Assembly (NCBI GenBank): GCA_031315865.1 | Contig: JALDRJ010000002.1 | Location: 3,694,001 to 3,758,000 of the forward strand | Source of the DNA: Nitrospirales bacterium | GTDB taxonomy: Bacteria; Nitrospirota; Nitrospiria; Nitrospirales; UBA8639 | Reading direction: 5' to 3' | DNA: 64,000 nucleotides | Part shown: positions 1 to 8,437 of the stretch, in pieces | How the letters are laid out: the number at the start of each line of letters is the position of its first letter | Position numbering within the stretch: position 1 is the stretch's first letter | Program-made: the position numbers and the translations under genes | The notes under the pieces: generated by a model | What the model was told of the DNA's origin: nothing | Database searches by the model: none | The model's input: the letters and a program-made list of their open reading frames with translations, nothing else

Positions 1-1
1 C

Positions 2-163
2 GCGTACATGTTAGATACTATCGACCTGACTCCCCATCTGTCTGCCTTGCGGGCACACATCATGAATCGCAGCTGTGCCACCGATCGTATGGAAATCACT
101 GGAGGGTTGGGATGTATCGCACTCTGCGTCAAAGAAATTCTCGAGACTGAGATCTTACTTTAA
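2..163 (+). CDS. 3' end of an unrecognised gene (partial)
   Basis: An open frame enters from the left edge and runs 53 codons to a TAA at 161-163. The visible C-terminus contains the segments ALRAHIMNRS and MEITGGLGCIALCVKEIL. No family was recognised. It lies on the same strand as the next gene, about 130 bases upstream, so the two could share a transcript. Only the open frame and its coding-like composition support it; the true start lies outside the window. Confidence 0.4.
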   Translation, partial: AYMLDTIDLTPHLSALRAHIMNRSCATDRMEITGGLGCIALCVKEILETEILL

Positions 164-293
164 TAGCGAATTCAAATACGTGCCAATCGATACAGACGAC
201 ACCCCCCGCGTGGTACGACGTTGAACCAGACGGGAGTTATTTGAAACGGCTATAACGTCACAAACCACCGAACTGCCCGAACGAACACGCACA

Positions 294-1808
294 ATGAAAC
301 TCCAAGACCTTCTGACCCTGTATATCGATCAATTGCAAGAAGAACGAGACTTGGCCATGACGCAAGGGTTCGATGCTCCAGTTGACGTGGCGCAGGCACG
401 ACATCTTCGTACCATTGGCACCTTGCATATCTATGCACTAAGCCTTCCGAATGGACACATGTTGACACAAGATCTGCCCATTACGATTTTGCCGTCGAAT
501 AACTGTGAACCAACAGAAGGGATCGTACTAGGCACTCAGGATGGTGAGGTCCTGGTCCAAACATTCGATGCCTTCGGCGAGACCGTCCATCATTGCACCG
601 TGGTTCCGGACACATCGGGGTTCCTCGAAACCGCGATTACGCGCCTGTCCGAGATGTCCACTAAACCGGAGTCGTTCACGCTCGGCCCCGCCGAACGGCT
701 TGTCCCCTGGCTCAATCCCGATGAGAACGCCACCGACCCTGGAGCCAGAGCGAATGTCTCGGCTTCAGTGCTCTCGACGATGTGGCATGCCGACGAACAC
801 ACACGTCATACGCATATCGGCAGCATGCTCGTTGACCATGCCCGGCAAAACAAACGCGTGCTCGTGATGGGCCCGGATCATGAATCCCTTGATCGTCTCC
901 TAGGCTTCATCGCCAAGAAACTCCAAAACGCCGCGCTCCCCTTTAAAAGCCTCCTGAGCCGGTATGAACTGGCCATCCAAACAAGCGCAAACGGCATCGA
1001 CTTGCAGGAAATCGGGTTCGAATCCCATATGCATCAATTTTATGCCAAGGCGAACTCCCACAAGGTGCTTCTGCGAAAAAAATATGAGCGTTTTCGAGAA
1101 CTCACCCCCATCTTGGCTTACAAACGGGACAAGCAAAGAGACCTGAATGAAGTCAAACTCCTGGAATGGCGGCTCCTGACTTCATTGAGCGAATGGCAGG
1201 GTAAGATTAAATCCCTCGATAAAACCGTCGCAGATTATGAGGCCATTCCCATATGGAAGCGGCTTGCGATGCAAGCGGCGGGGAAGAATGTCGAAACGTT
1301 AAAAGAGTATCGCCTGATCTATGAACAGAAAATTCACGAACTCATGCGGGAAGTCGAAATCGCCCAGCAACGTATTCGAGAACTGGTTCCGGAAGCCACG
1401 ATCCCTAAGGACATGAGACCCGAATATGACGAATTGAAAGAAGAAATCGCGAAGCTTGGGGGAACCAGAAAGATTCGGGAAATGCTCGCCGCTGGCGAAG
1501 GCACGAATCGCCAAGCATTTATTCAAAATAAGCGCATTGTCGCCACCACGGCCAGTCGGGTCCTCACAGACCCCATATTTCGTCGTACACGCTTTGATAT
1601 GGCCATCATCGCCGACGCGCCCAAGATTCCCGCCCCATGCCTCTTAGGGGCCTCGGGACTAATCAGAGAACGAATCGTTCTTTGTGGCGACAGCGCTGAT
1701 TTACAAGCATGGACTTCCGGGCACAAGACACAGGCATTCGGAAAGTGGCCTCAAACCTTTTTACCAGGAGTTGCCTCAGGGCCCATCCAAGCCGCACAGA
1801 ATGCATAA
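294..1808 (+). CDS. Conserved-looking protein resembling a degenerate SF1 (DNA2/UPF1-like) helicase
   Basis: This is a 504-residue protein. An N-terminal part (about 1-165) is followed by RVLVMGPDHESLDRLLGF (about 183-200), which resembles the strand and helix of SF1 helicase motif Ia (the ILVVSPTHVAVD type). A long charged, probably coiled-coil insertion covers about 255-400. After it come RIVATTASRVLTDP and FDMAIIADAPKI, at the place where DNA2/UPF1-like helicases have their motif II 'DEAS', and then IVLCGDSADLQ, which resembles the motif III region 'LVGDxxQL'. No Walker A GKT is visible and the DE pair reads AD, so ATP hydrolysis looks unlikely. The fold assignment is inference from motif order; the function is unknown. 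No clear ribosome binding site decides the start. Confidence 0.7.
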   Translation: MKLQDLLTLYIDQLQEERDLAMTQGFDAPVDVAQARHLRTIGTLHIYALSLPNGHMLTQDLPITILPSNNCEPTEGIVLGTQDGEVLVQTFDAFGETVHHCTVVPDTSGFLETAITRLSEMSTKPESFTLGPAERLVPWLNPDENATDPGARANVSASVLSTMWHADEHTRHTHIGSMLVDHARQNKRVLVMGPDHESLDRLLGFIAKKLQNAALPFKSLLSRYELAIQTSANGIDLQEIGFESHMHQFYAKANSHKVLLRKKYERFRELTPILAYKRDKQRDLNEVKLLEWRLLTSLSEWQGKIKSLDKTVADYEAIPIWKRLAMQAAGKNVETLKEYRLIYEQKIHELMREVEIAQQRIRELVPEATIPKDMRPEYDELKEEIAKLGGTRKIREMLAAGEGTNRQAFIQNKRIVATTASRVLTDPIFRRTRFDMAIIADAPKIPAPCLLGASGLIRERIVLCGDSADLQAWTSGHKTQAFGKWPQTFLPGVASGPIQAAQNA

Positions 1809-1882
1809 AGGGCCCGTGAAACAGTTCTTGAGGATAACTCCTTGACCAACCTCCGTTAATTCACGATAATCCAGGTAGATGT

Positions 1883-1968
1883 GCCGAAGTGGCGGAATGG
1901 CAGACGCGCTAGATTCAGGGTCTAGTGTCCTTTGGGGCGTGCGGGTTCAACTCCCGCCTTCGGCACCA
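1883..1968 (+). tRNA. tRNA-Leu (anticodon CAG)
   Basis: The acceptor arm gccgaag pairs with cttcggc, followed by discriminator A and an encoded CCA. The anticodon stem ctaga/tctag encloses loop ttcaggg, giving anticodon CAG, which reads CUG (Leu). The T arm has the expected gcggg-ttcaact-cccgc form. A long variable arm (tgtcctttggggcg region) makes it a class II tRNA of 86 nt, as expected for leucine. Confidence 0.97.
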
Positions 1969-2163
1969 TATACCTTACAAACATCTCTACTACCAGCCGA
2001 TCCGTCATATACAACCAGAAACCATTGAAGTCTGATTGATAGAATACCGCTAGTAAAAGCCAGATCAATTTATGACCAAAGCCTGCCAGCAATGTCATTT
2101 TGTTTAACCCTCAAGTCTAGAGATAGGCAGGACCAATCTTCATTCTACTCATAGGCATGCCAG

Positions 2164-2197
2164 TATGATATGCTCACTTCAATGGAGATGAGCATAT
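2164..2197 (+). promoter_or_regulatory. Perfect 9-bp inverted repeat over the RBS and start codon of the DUF433 antitoxin
   Basis: Arms atatgctca (2168-2176) and tgagcatat (2189-2197) are exact reverse complements with a 12-nt loop that carries the ggag Shine-Dalgarno sequence. The 3' arm includes the first two bases of the ATG at 2196. A TATGAT hexamer at 2164-2169 is a plausible -10 box. The element could be a DNA operator for the antitoxin or toxin-antitoxin complex, or an RNA hairpin hiding the start; the sequence alone does not decide. Confidence 0.55.
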
Positions 2198-2420
2198 GTC
2201 CAACGTAGCAGACAGAATAACTGTGAACCCCAAACAATGTGGTGGACGTCCTTGTATTCGAGGGATGCGAATCCGAGTCACCGATGTCCTTGATCTACTT
2301 GCAAATGGCCTTACGACTGAAGAGGTTCTGCATGAGCTTCCGGACCTTGAACAAAAAGATATCCACGCCTGTTTAAGATTTGCCAGTGGTCGGCTCGATT
2401 ACCCGATGGTGGTGGCTTGA
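2196..2420 (+). CDS. DUF433-family antitoxin
   Basis: This 74-residue protein shows the DUF433 pattern: ITVNPKQCGGRPCIRGMRI near the N-terminus, then a winged-helix-like part with VTDVLDLLANGLTTEEVLHELPDL and a C-terminal ASGRLDYPM. DUF433 proteins typically sit directly upstream of a PIN-like DUF5615 toxin and act as DNA-binding antitoxins. The same arrangement is seen here, with a 4-base TTGA overlap to the next gene. A good ggag lies 7 bases before the ATG, inside a hairpin that also covers the start. The cognate partner and autoregulation are inferred from the family and arrangement. Confidence 0.9.
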   Translation: MSNVADRITVNPKQCGGRPCIRGMRIRVTDVLDLLANGLTTEEVLHELPDLEQKDIHACLRFASGRLDYPMVVA

Positions 2421-2749
2421 CTCTTTGGATCGATGCCCAGCTTTCTCCTCATCTTGCCCAGTGGATCGACCAGACATTTGAAATTGAGTCCCAGTCGGTG
2501 ACGTCTCTAGGCCTCCGTGATGCCGAAGACGTTTCAATTTTCCAGGAAGCACGTGCGGTAGGTGCCATTGTGATGACCAAGGACCAAGATTTCGTTAATT
2601 TGGTTAGGCAATATGGTCCACCTCCCCAGATTCTCCTGGTTACTTGTGGAAATACGTCGAACAAATATCTTCGTTCTCTTCTCCAACAGGTATTCCCCAA
2701 TATCTTCGAAACTGCTCCAAGCAGGAGAGCCACTTGTAGAACTGAGTGA
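2417..2749 (+). CDS. DUF5615 PIN-like toxin
   Basis: This 110-residue protein begins LWIDAQLSPHLAQWI, the typical DUF5615 start with the first acidic residue (D of WIDAQ). It continues with SLGLRDAEDVSIFQEAR and IVMTKDQDFVNL, which hold the further conserved acidic and Lys-Asp positions of this PIN/Mut7-C-like nuclease fold. The start is TTG at 2417, overlapping the antitoxin stop (TTGA). No ATG gives the complete N-terminal motif, so TTG is preferred. It probably cuts RNA when free of its DUF433 partner, by analogy with the family. The C-terminus (about 90-110) looks less conserved. Confidence 0.88.
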   Translation: MTLWIDAQLSPHLAQWIDQTFEIESQSVTSLGLRDAEDVSIFQEARAVGAIVMTKDQDFVNLVRQYGPPPQILLVTCGNTSNKYLRSLLQQVFPNIFETAPSRRATCRTE

Positions 2750-3134
2750 TGCGTGGTAATCCTGTTTCTTTTGTCAAACAATGAACAGGTTCAAAGTGTA
2801 GGAACGTCTATGTCGCGCATAAAACAGTTCATTCGGATATTCGATGCTAGAACATTTGGAGATACTGGTTTTCGTTCAGACGAGAATTCTCAGAAATGTA
2901 GTGAAACTCTCTAACTATTGTCATTGGTGATTATTAATAGAGTCAGGCAAAGAGCTGACTGAAGGGCTTTGGAGAATACGGAACCAATCGTCAAGAATAT
3001 TACATAACTGGTTCTGGCATGTTCTGCCTGGGCGTGCCATCATCTCTCACTCTATTTCCATATGAAACGCCAGACATGCTCCACCGGTCTTGGGTCCCCG
3101 CTTCTCCCTGTTCTTCAATATCCTTCCAACGCTC
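2750..3134. other. Intergenic stretch without a supported gene
   Basis: About 385 bases downstream of the toxin gene. Only short chance frames are present. I see no RNA gene, strong terminator or repeat. Confidence 0.5.
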
Positions 3135-3404
3135 TCAATAGAACGCGATGGTACTTGGGTTGATCTCAGCCGGGATACATTCATATTGATAGTCTGTATG
3201 TTCTTTCGCCAATGACAACTTCAGGGCATTGCAGTCATTTTTTTCGATAAAGGCGTCGATGTAACTCCACGTGCCCTGCTTTCCAGCCTGGGTGATTTGG
3301 ATCTCTGATTTTTTAATGCCCCAAAGCACCCAGGTTGATGAGGCCGCCGCTAACACCGCACTCGCGACAATCAGGACAATTGCCAGGAAGATCATTCGTA
3401 CCAT
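3135..3404 (-). CDS. Small exported or membrane-anchored protein
   Basis: An 89-residue protein. The start is chosen at the ATG at 3404, because AGAGGAG lies about 8 bases upstream and the protein then opens with a single hydrophobic segment MVRMIFLAIVLIVASAVL (signal peptide or anchor). The remainder, about 65 residues, contains two cysteines (NDCNAL and YECIPAE) that could form a disulfide outside the cytoplasm. No family was recognised. A longer frame reaches further upstream, but those codons lack a ribosome binding site and would place the hydrophobic segment internally. Confidence 0.6.
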   Translation of the reverse strand: MVRMIFLAIVLIVASAVLAAASSTWVLWGIKKSEIQITQAGKQGTWSYIDAFIEKNDCNALKLSLAKEHTDYQYECIPAEINPSTIAFY

Positions 3405-3728
3405 CGTAAAACTCCTCTGTGAAAAGCAAAAAAAGAAAAGAGAGAAAGACACCATGAAAACCGGTGTATGCTCTTCGTTCAAAGAAAAAAACCCATACGG
3501 CCGATATTCAGTATAATGGGCAAGATCTTACTAGGTTTTCCCTACGAATAGGAATACACAGAAACCCTAGTCCTCGAACATATACAAACAGGCATCCTCG
3601 CCTCTATCTCAAGAAAGGAAAATCGCCAACTTGCCCATGCAAGACGACTCAGACCAATGCCTGATCTTCTCTGGATTGCTCATCTCTCACGGACTTTTTC
3701 TATTGTTCATTCACGCGGGGTTCGGTCT
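3405..3728. other. Intergenic stretch, divergent promoter region
   Basis: About 320 bases between a minus-strand small gene and a weakly supported plus-strand gene. It probably holds promoters for one or both. Overlapping short frames here are not convincing. Confidence 0.4.
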
Positions 3729-4001
3729 ATGCTTTGGATGAAGACACATGAAATCGTTCTCCCGGACAATCGCAAGAAGATTACCCTGGAACGTCAATCA
3801 TTGTTTGGCCCTCGTCAACGGATAAAGTACATCGAAGCCACGATTCAATCGGCCAGTCAAGAGTCGAAGACCGATGTCGTCACGGTAACGCGTCGTCGAA
3901 TAGGATGGCGGTTTCGTATTCAATACCCCTTGATCACCACCTACTACAAAAAAAACGCAAAAGGCCAATGGAAACCCATTGGGACATCACTTCCATCCTG
4001 A
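3729..4001 (+). CDS. Hypothetical basic protein
   Basis: A frame of about 90 residues, rich in Arg and Lys, with segments MKTHEIVLPDNRKKITLERQ, VTVTRRRIGWRFRI and YYKKNAKGQWKPIG. The frame opens further upstream (from 3657), but ATGs at 3729 and 3738 give a more coding-like start. No signal peptide or known domain was recognised. Its reality rests on length and composition only. Confidence 0.35.
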   Translation: MLWMKTHEIVLPDNRKKITLERQSLFGPRQRIKYIEATIQSASQESKTDVVTVTRRRIGWRFRIQYPLITTYYKKNAKGQWKPIGTSLPS

Positions 4002-4545
4002 ACAGATTTTTTCCTTCTGACTATGTTCAATTTTCTACCATTCACCCGCCCATTTTTAACGATCATGTGATCATCCCGATTAATTTGCCTCAGCATTCCA
4101 CTTGAGTCTTTGCCACAAGAGGGGACGTTGATTAGCTATTGTTCCGTCTATCTTTATCTTCTATTTTTTCTTCCTGTTACCCTCGTTTGATTCATTCTGC
4201 CGTTATCCTGACTCTCTCTCGAAGAGGGCCGCTGTGGAGCCGACATGTGCCCCTTGAAAGAGTTGACGTAGCCTCTTGGCACACTTGAGGGTTACGCCAT
4301 ATCTACTACGGGGTTGCGGTGTTCAATGAATACGAAGGACGGAGCCAAATAGTGAGTATGATGGAGGAACTGGCCTATGAACGTACCAGGGAGGCTGTGA
4401 AGGAAATGAATGGCAGGCACGCCGGAAGGCCGGGGAGAGAGAACCCATTAAGTTATGAATGTATCAGTGTCCCTTATTCACTGCCTAACTAATCCAGCAA
4501 TTCTGTCTGATCTGTTGTAGAGGGGTCGCTCCGCTTTCGTTGAAC
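4002..4545. other. Intergenic stretch without a convincing gene
   Basis: About 540 bases. A short plus-strand frame near 4350-4490 (VSMMEELAYERTREAVKE...) looks like the remnant of something coding but is too short to name. Nothing else is evident. Confidence 0.4.
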
Positions 4546-4929
4546 CTAGGAGCGCTGGAACCAGACCACGACATCTGAGAAGCTCACGCTACCTGTGCCA
4601 TCTATCACACTGAATTGGAGGCTATTCATCTTTCCTGTCAGGAATCGATTTCCTCCAATACTTTCGTGCATTGTCCGGCGTACGCCCTCGTTGAAGGTCG
4701 TCGATATTGCCGTATCCCCATTGATGGTAATCTCACAATTGAGGCCATTCGCATCGTTCGTGGGATCTGCCATAAACATAATGATCGGACGTTGCACAGC
4801 GGTCCCGTCACCAGTTGCAGCCGGCAAAGCAGTATCTGATGGCAATTCGAAAGTCAGCGTATGGCTTTCACTCGCGCTCAGAGTAAATGAGTGATCCAGC
4901 AAGACTTTATAGTCGGCAAGCGTTCTCAT
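4546..4929 (-). CDS. Hypothetical beta-rich protein with a very strong ribosome binding site
   Basis: A 127-residue protein starting at the ATG at 4929, because AAAGGAGGTTACAC stands directly upstream and the frame beyond it is atypical. There is no signal peptide. The sequence alternates hydrophobic and polar residues, as in a beta-sandwich (HTLTFELPSD, RPIIMFMADPTNDANGLNCEIT, NSLQFSVIDGTGSVSFSDVVVWFQ). It resembles small structural or virion-like beta proteins in style only; no family was recognised. The strong Shine-Dalgarno sequence suggests high translation. Confidence 0.65.
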   Translation of the reverse strand: MRTLADYKVLLDHSFTLSASESHTLTFELPSDTALPAATGDGTAVQRPIIMFMADPTNDANGLNCEITINGDTAISTTFNEGVRRTMHESIGGNRFLTGKMNSLQFSVIDGTGSVSFSDVVVWFQRS

Positions 4930-5320
4930 GTGTAACCTCCTTTGAAAGAATACGTGTCGCGTCATATGATCCGGCATGCAGTACTGAGTACACACCCTAC
5001 CCAATTCTTCGATATACTTCAAAGGTCCTCACTCCTCAACTCATAGAAGCCGCCACACAGGAGCACATCCAGCAGCAACTCCATACTAAGAACCGACACA
5101 CACGGTACCGTGTATTTTGTTGGTGGTAATAAGATGACGCCGGCAGGGTCATGGAAGGCAGACATACTTCTTATCGAGCTGTCTAAAATTCGGGAGACAC
5201 TTCTGATGGCCTGTATTATGCTTGACAATTGCGTAAATATGGCACACGCTAGAATGAATCAACCAGTTCCGGCTAGTCTTTAGGCAGCTCGCAGATTTTC
5301 AGACAGACGTCAAATATGGT
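4930..5320. other. Divergent intergenic region
   Basis: About 390 bases between the minus-strand beta-rich protein and a plus-strand lipoprotein gene. It probably contains both promoters. No reliable gene is seen in either strand. Confidence 0.4.
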
Positions 5321-6049
5321 ATGACCTATTCGATGCGACTATTCATTTACCTGTTGCTCGTAACCTTCATGCTCACCGCATGTTCAACGCGCGTGATGTC
5401 CCCAGAAGAAACTGCCGAAATTTCATCGAAAACCTACCGGGCCGTCACGCCTCAGGCCATTTTATCGGCAGCTTCCGATCTGTTTTTTTTGGCCGACGAT
5501 CAGGCTTTTCAAAGAACGCTGGAGCCAGATCAGCTCGTGGCTGTCCGCGAGCATAGTTTCAACATCGGCCTGAACCTCGTCCAGTCTCAAGATACCTGGA
5601 ACATCTCCACGCATCCCGATACCGACGGAACAAAAGTCACTCTCGACGTGAAGAGTGAAGAGTCCTGGATAACAGGAAAAACGCAGGTCCAGAGGCCAAA
5701 CGGACCGGCCGTGTACACGCAATTCTGGAACCGTCTGGATTACCTACTCGGTCAATCAACCAAGTGGATGTCTTGTGGGGATCTGAATCATGAATACCTG
5801 GAAGATCGGACTTGGGGAGACGTCTGGTGGCTCTGCAGTGACGTGCAGGACCGGCTACCCCCCGAACTCATGACAGGAATCTGGCAGAACGGCGGGAACA
5901 ATGAACTGTCTCCGGAAGTTCAGCAGCGTTGCATGAATAAGGTATTAGATGGCCTCTACGGCATAGCGGACTCCCAACGCCAGCAGGATCTCTATCTTAC
6001 CCTGTGTCTTGAAGAAGAAGGCTACAGACTCTTTGATGAACATTTTTGA
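5321..6049 (+). CDS. Predicted lipoprotein of unknown function
   Basis: A 242-residue protein with an N-terminal signal (MRLFIYLLLVTFMLTAC) ending in lipobox LTAC, so it should be lipid-anchored in the envelope. The mature part has no recognised domain. It contains five cysteines in the second half (SCGDL, WLCSDV, QRCMNK, TLCLEE and the lipobox Cys apart), possibly disulfide-bonded. Starts at 5321 or at the second Met (5333) are equally possible, as neither has a clear ribosome binding site. It is followed by another small lipoprotein and a secreted protein on the same strand. Confidence 0.75.
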   Translation: MTYSMRLFIYLLLVTFMLTACSTRVMSPEETAEISSKTYRAVTPQAILSAASDLFFLADDQAFQRTLEPDQLVAVREHSFNIGLNLVQSQDTWNISTHPDTDGTKVTLDVKSEESWITGKTQVQRPNGPAVYTQFWNRLDYLLGQSTKWMSCGDLNHEYLEDRTWGDVWWLCSDVQDRLPPELMTGIWQNGGNNELSPEVQQRCMNKVLDGLYGIADSQRQQDLYLTLCLEEEGYRLFDEHF

Positions 6050-6380
6050 CCGAGGCGAAGTGACTGTGTGGAAAGGGCAATGAGCCTATCATCCTGAGCC
6101 CTTACCGATGTGGACTCTGAACAATGCCGTGTGTGCCAAGTACGAAATTCTATGCTATGATGTTACTGATTAATATGCATGCCTTTTCTACATTCAACGA
6201 TCGTACTTCATCTTCCCCGCTTTTATCCCCTCACATGAACCGAAATCATTTCAGTCATCTGCATGAACCAATGACACGGTCGTCTTACTCGAGCATTACA
6301 GGATTCTGACTTACGTATACGTTTTGAACACGTGTCTCGTCTCCAGGCTCCAGATGCTCAAGAAAGGAGTATGGTCTGCC
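6050..6380. other. Intergenic stretch
   Basis: About 330 bases between two lipoprotein genes. A 61-codon frame (6124-6309) has no ribosome binding site and coding-poor composition and is not accepted. The end of the stretch carries AAAGGAG before the next gene. Confidence 0.4.
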
Positions 6381-6692
6381 ATGGACGGTTCGACAATGCC
6401 CTCTTCGACACGACGCGCTCACTGGATTCTCTCGCTTGGCCTGTGCGTAGTATTCGGGGTCATACTTGGCGCATGCTCCCGGTCTGCTTGGATGAAGCCG
6501 GATGGACGTGAAGTGTCGCCCAATGAACAATTGGCCTGTGCGGAGGAAATCCGGGAAGCCCCTGAAAACCGGACACTCAATCACGACGAGATCCAACCCA
6601 AGATAGACAATTGCATGAAAGCGAAAGGCTACCATCGAAGACCCTGGTGGCTCCTCAACGATCTTCACTGGAACATCACTCCCCCATCATAA
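6381..6692 (+). CDS. Small predicted lipoprotein
   Basis: A 103-residue protein from the ATG at 6381, with AAAGGAG about 13 bases upstream. The N-terminus is basic (SSTRRAHW), followed by hydrophobic ILSLGLCVVFGVILGAC with lipobox LGAC. The mature part contains LACAEEIREAPENR and IDNCMKAKGY, a spacing of two cysteines that suggests a helical hairpin with one disulfide. No family was recognised. An envelope role is likely from the signal alone. Confidence 0.65.
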   Translation: MDGSTMPSSTRRAHWILSLGLCVVFGVILGACSRSAWMKPDGREVSPNEQLACAEEIREAPENRTLNHDEIQPKIDNCMKAKGYHRRPWWLLNDLHWNITPPS

Positions 6693-6896
6693 CGCCTGGA
6701 GAACGCCGAACATCTCAACTTCGCACCGCTCACCTCATCGACGCGAGCAGAGGTCAGACCCAGTCGCCCTCTTACCACGTATCAACCTCTCGTTCGCTTC
6801 AAGGGATCAGATTCTGATATCGTGAACCCCACAGATTTCAACAGCCCCTTTATCTATGCAGCCCCGTTGGGCCGTTACACTTGAGGAGCCCTCTTC

Positions 6897-7436
6897 ATGC
6901 CGACTTACGATCGCCCTTATTTCATCAAGATGTGTTGCTTGACTCTACTTCTGCTGATACAACCCTCTCCCGCTTTTCCGGAAGTCATCGACGGATTTAG
7001 AGAACTCAAATTCGGCATGACAAAAGAGGAAGTGCAATCACTCGAACGTTGCTCCAGTCCCACGGAATGCCTCTATGAGCTCGCCGGGAAAAATCGTTAC
7101 ATCCATCTGTCCTACTATCCTGAACAGAACAGCCAAGCCAGGCCCACGCTCGCTCGGATTTCCATAGACATGGGACATTTCTCAAACGAATGGTATGCTA
7201 ATCTTCAAAATATTCTTCAAAAGCAATATCAACTCACCCATGACCTGCGTGAAAGCGATATTGACGCGTTCGAGAAAGAACGTGTATCCGAACTGACATC
7301 GGGCTACGAAAACGGACAGGTACTCTTGCAGGTCGTCAGAAGAACGTTCGGAAACCTTATCCTGAAAGTCATCTATCAAAGCCCAGCGCTCGCAGCCGCT
7401 ACTCTTCAACAGCTCGAAAATTCTTCCCACTCATGA
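6897..7436 (+). CDS. Secreted protein of unknown function
   Basis: A 179-residue protein with an N-terminal hydrophobic signal (about residues 9-27, CCLTLLLLIQPSPAFPE). Right after it comes GFRELKFGMTKEEVQSLERC, a pattern common to small periplasmic domains with a 'lkfGMtkeeV' motif (as in SmpA/OmlA-like folds). Two nearby cysteines (RCSSPTECLY) could pair. The motif match is by eye; the function is unknown. The start Met follows a TTGAGGAGC sequence, a good ribosome binding site. Confidence 0.7.
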   Translation: MPTYDRPYFIKMCCLTLLLLIQPSPAFPEVIDGFRELKFGMTKEEVQSLERCSSPTECLYELAGKNRYIHLSYYPEQNSQARPTLARISIDMGHFSNEWYANLQNILQKQYQLTHDLRESDIDAFEKERVSELTSGYENGQVLLQVVRRTFGNLILKVIYQSPALAAATLQQLENSSHS

Positions 7437-7562
7437 CTTGTCATCCAGGAAGGCTTTCCTCACCATCCTGGCTTCCGCCCCGGCTCTTTGCCAAGCACTG
7501 CCAACGTCACGCCCGAGTTCCCCGCATCGTGACATCGCTGCAAGTGCCTGCCACCATGGAGA

Positions 7563-7931
7563 TCAACACGCCGTGGGCGGATGATCACTCTGCTCCATGT
7601 CCTCAAACGATCGACGGGCATACCGAAGGTCCACGACCGTCACCTGCCGGTCATGCTGCATCAGGCGCCTCCAACAACGCCGACAGAGATCATGGTCTTT
7701 CATGCTGACAGCCCGCCCGAGTTTACTGGAGTGGGGGTTGCGTCGCGGAGAAACCAAGACTTTGACTTCACTCCCGCATTCCGCACAACGCAGAAGACCG
7801 GGACTTTGAACCTTTGAAGGCTTTCCCGACCGGATGAACACGCTGCCTCGCTGCTTTTGGTGTTTCGATGCCCACCATTCCTCCGTGGTCATGCCATCTT
7901 CTTGAATGCCATGCGTAAATCTCCGTTTCAT
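7563..7931 (-). CDS. Small protein with a CxxC...CxxC zinc-ribbon-like pattern
   Basis: A 122-residue protein. GGAGGGAGGGG precedes the ATG at 7931, supporting translation. Cysteine pairs CAEC (about residue 48) and CRRC (about 83) are separated by about 30 residues, a plausible zinc-binding ribbon. The rest is basic. No family was recognised. The opposite strand carries several overlapping frames of similar length that lack comparable start signals. Confidence 0.5.
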   Translation of the reverse strand: MKRRFTHGIQEDGMTTEEWWASKHQKQRGSVFIRSGKPSKVQSPGLLRCAECGSEVKVLVSPRRNPHSSKLGRAVSMKDHDLCRRCWRRLMQHDRQVTVVDLRYARRSFEDMEQSDHPPTAC

Positions 7932-8437
7932 ACATCCCCTCCCTCCAAAGCGCTATGAGCAAAAAATCATATACACATGCCGAAGGAGAAGTTGAGCAAA
8001 GGCCATGCCGAAGAGCAACACGCATGGCCCATGGATTCATTCGTTCTGATCTTGTCAAGCTTTTATATGCCTTGTAACGGAATCGGACCGGACCGTCCGA
8101 TTGCCACAAGGACCTAGGGGACTCGAATCAACGGACAAGGTATGGCTATTTTTGACAGGCCGTCGAGCTAATGACACTACGATGGCAAGCACGATGAAGA
8201 TCAAGGAGAAGAGAATTTCAACATATTTGGCTAAGGATGATCTCGATAAAACAGAAGAATGCATCCCGCCTCTATGACACCCATAGAGAGATGCCTCATG
8301 AATGAACAGCAACAAACCGTCCGCATTACTGCCGGCTTGTACGGGAAATAAACTCTGGAAATATGTAGTCCTCGTCCAAGGCACCCTCCAGAGAATGGCA
8401 CGCAACCAGGACCGCTTGAGTAGGACAACCCTGCAGT
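7932..8437. other. Intergenic stretch with a doubtful membrane ORF
   Basis: About 500 bases. A minus-strand frame from an ATG near 8264 to 8055 would encode one transmembrane segment (KYVEILFSLIFIVLAIVVSLARR) but has no convincing ribosome binding site. It could be a real small membrane protein; I do not call it. Confidence 0.3.

Noticed and set aside
4350-4490. Short frame VSMMEELAYERTREAVKEMNGRH
   Set aside because: Coding-like wording, but only about 46 codons with no recognised match; could be a remnant.
6124-6309. 61-codon plus-strand frame between lipoprotein genes
   Set aside because: No ribosome binding site, no domain and composition unlike the neighbouring genes.
7433-7817. Several overlapping plus-strand frames opposite the zinc-ribbon-like gene
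   Set aside because: They lack start signals and domains, while the minus-strand frame has a strong ribosome binding site and a paired CxxC pattern.
8055-8405. Minus-strand frame with one transmembrane segment
   Set aside because: No convincing start signal; the hydrophobic stretch may be chance. Left as a doubtful possibility.
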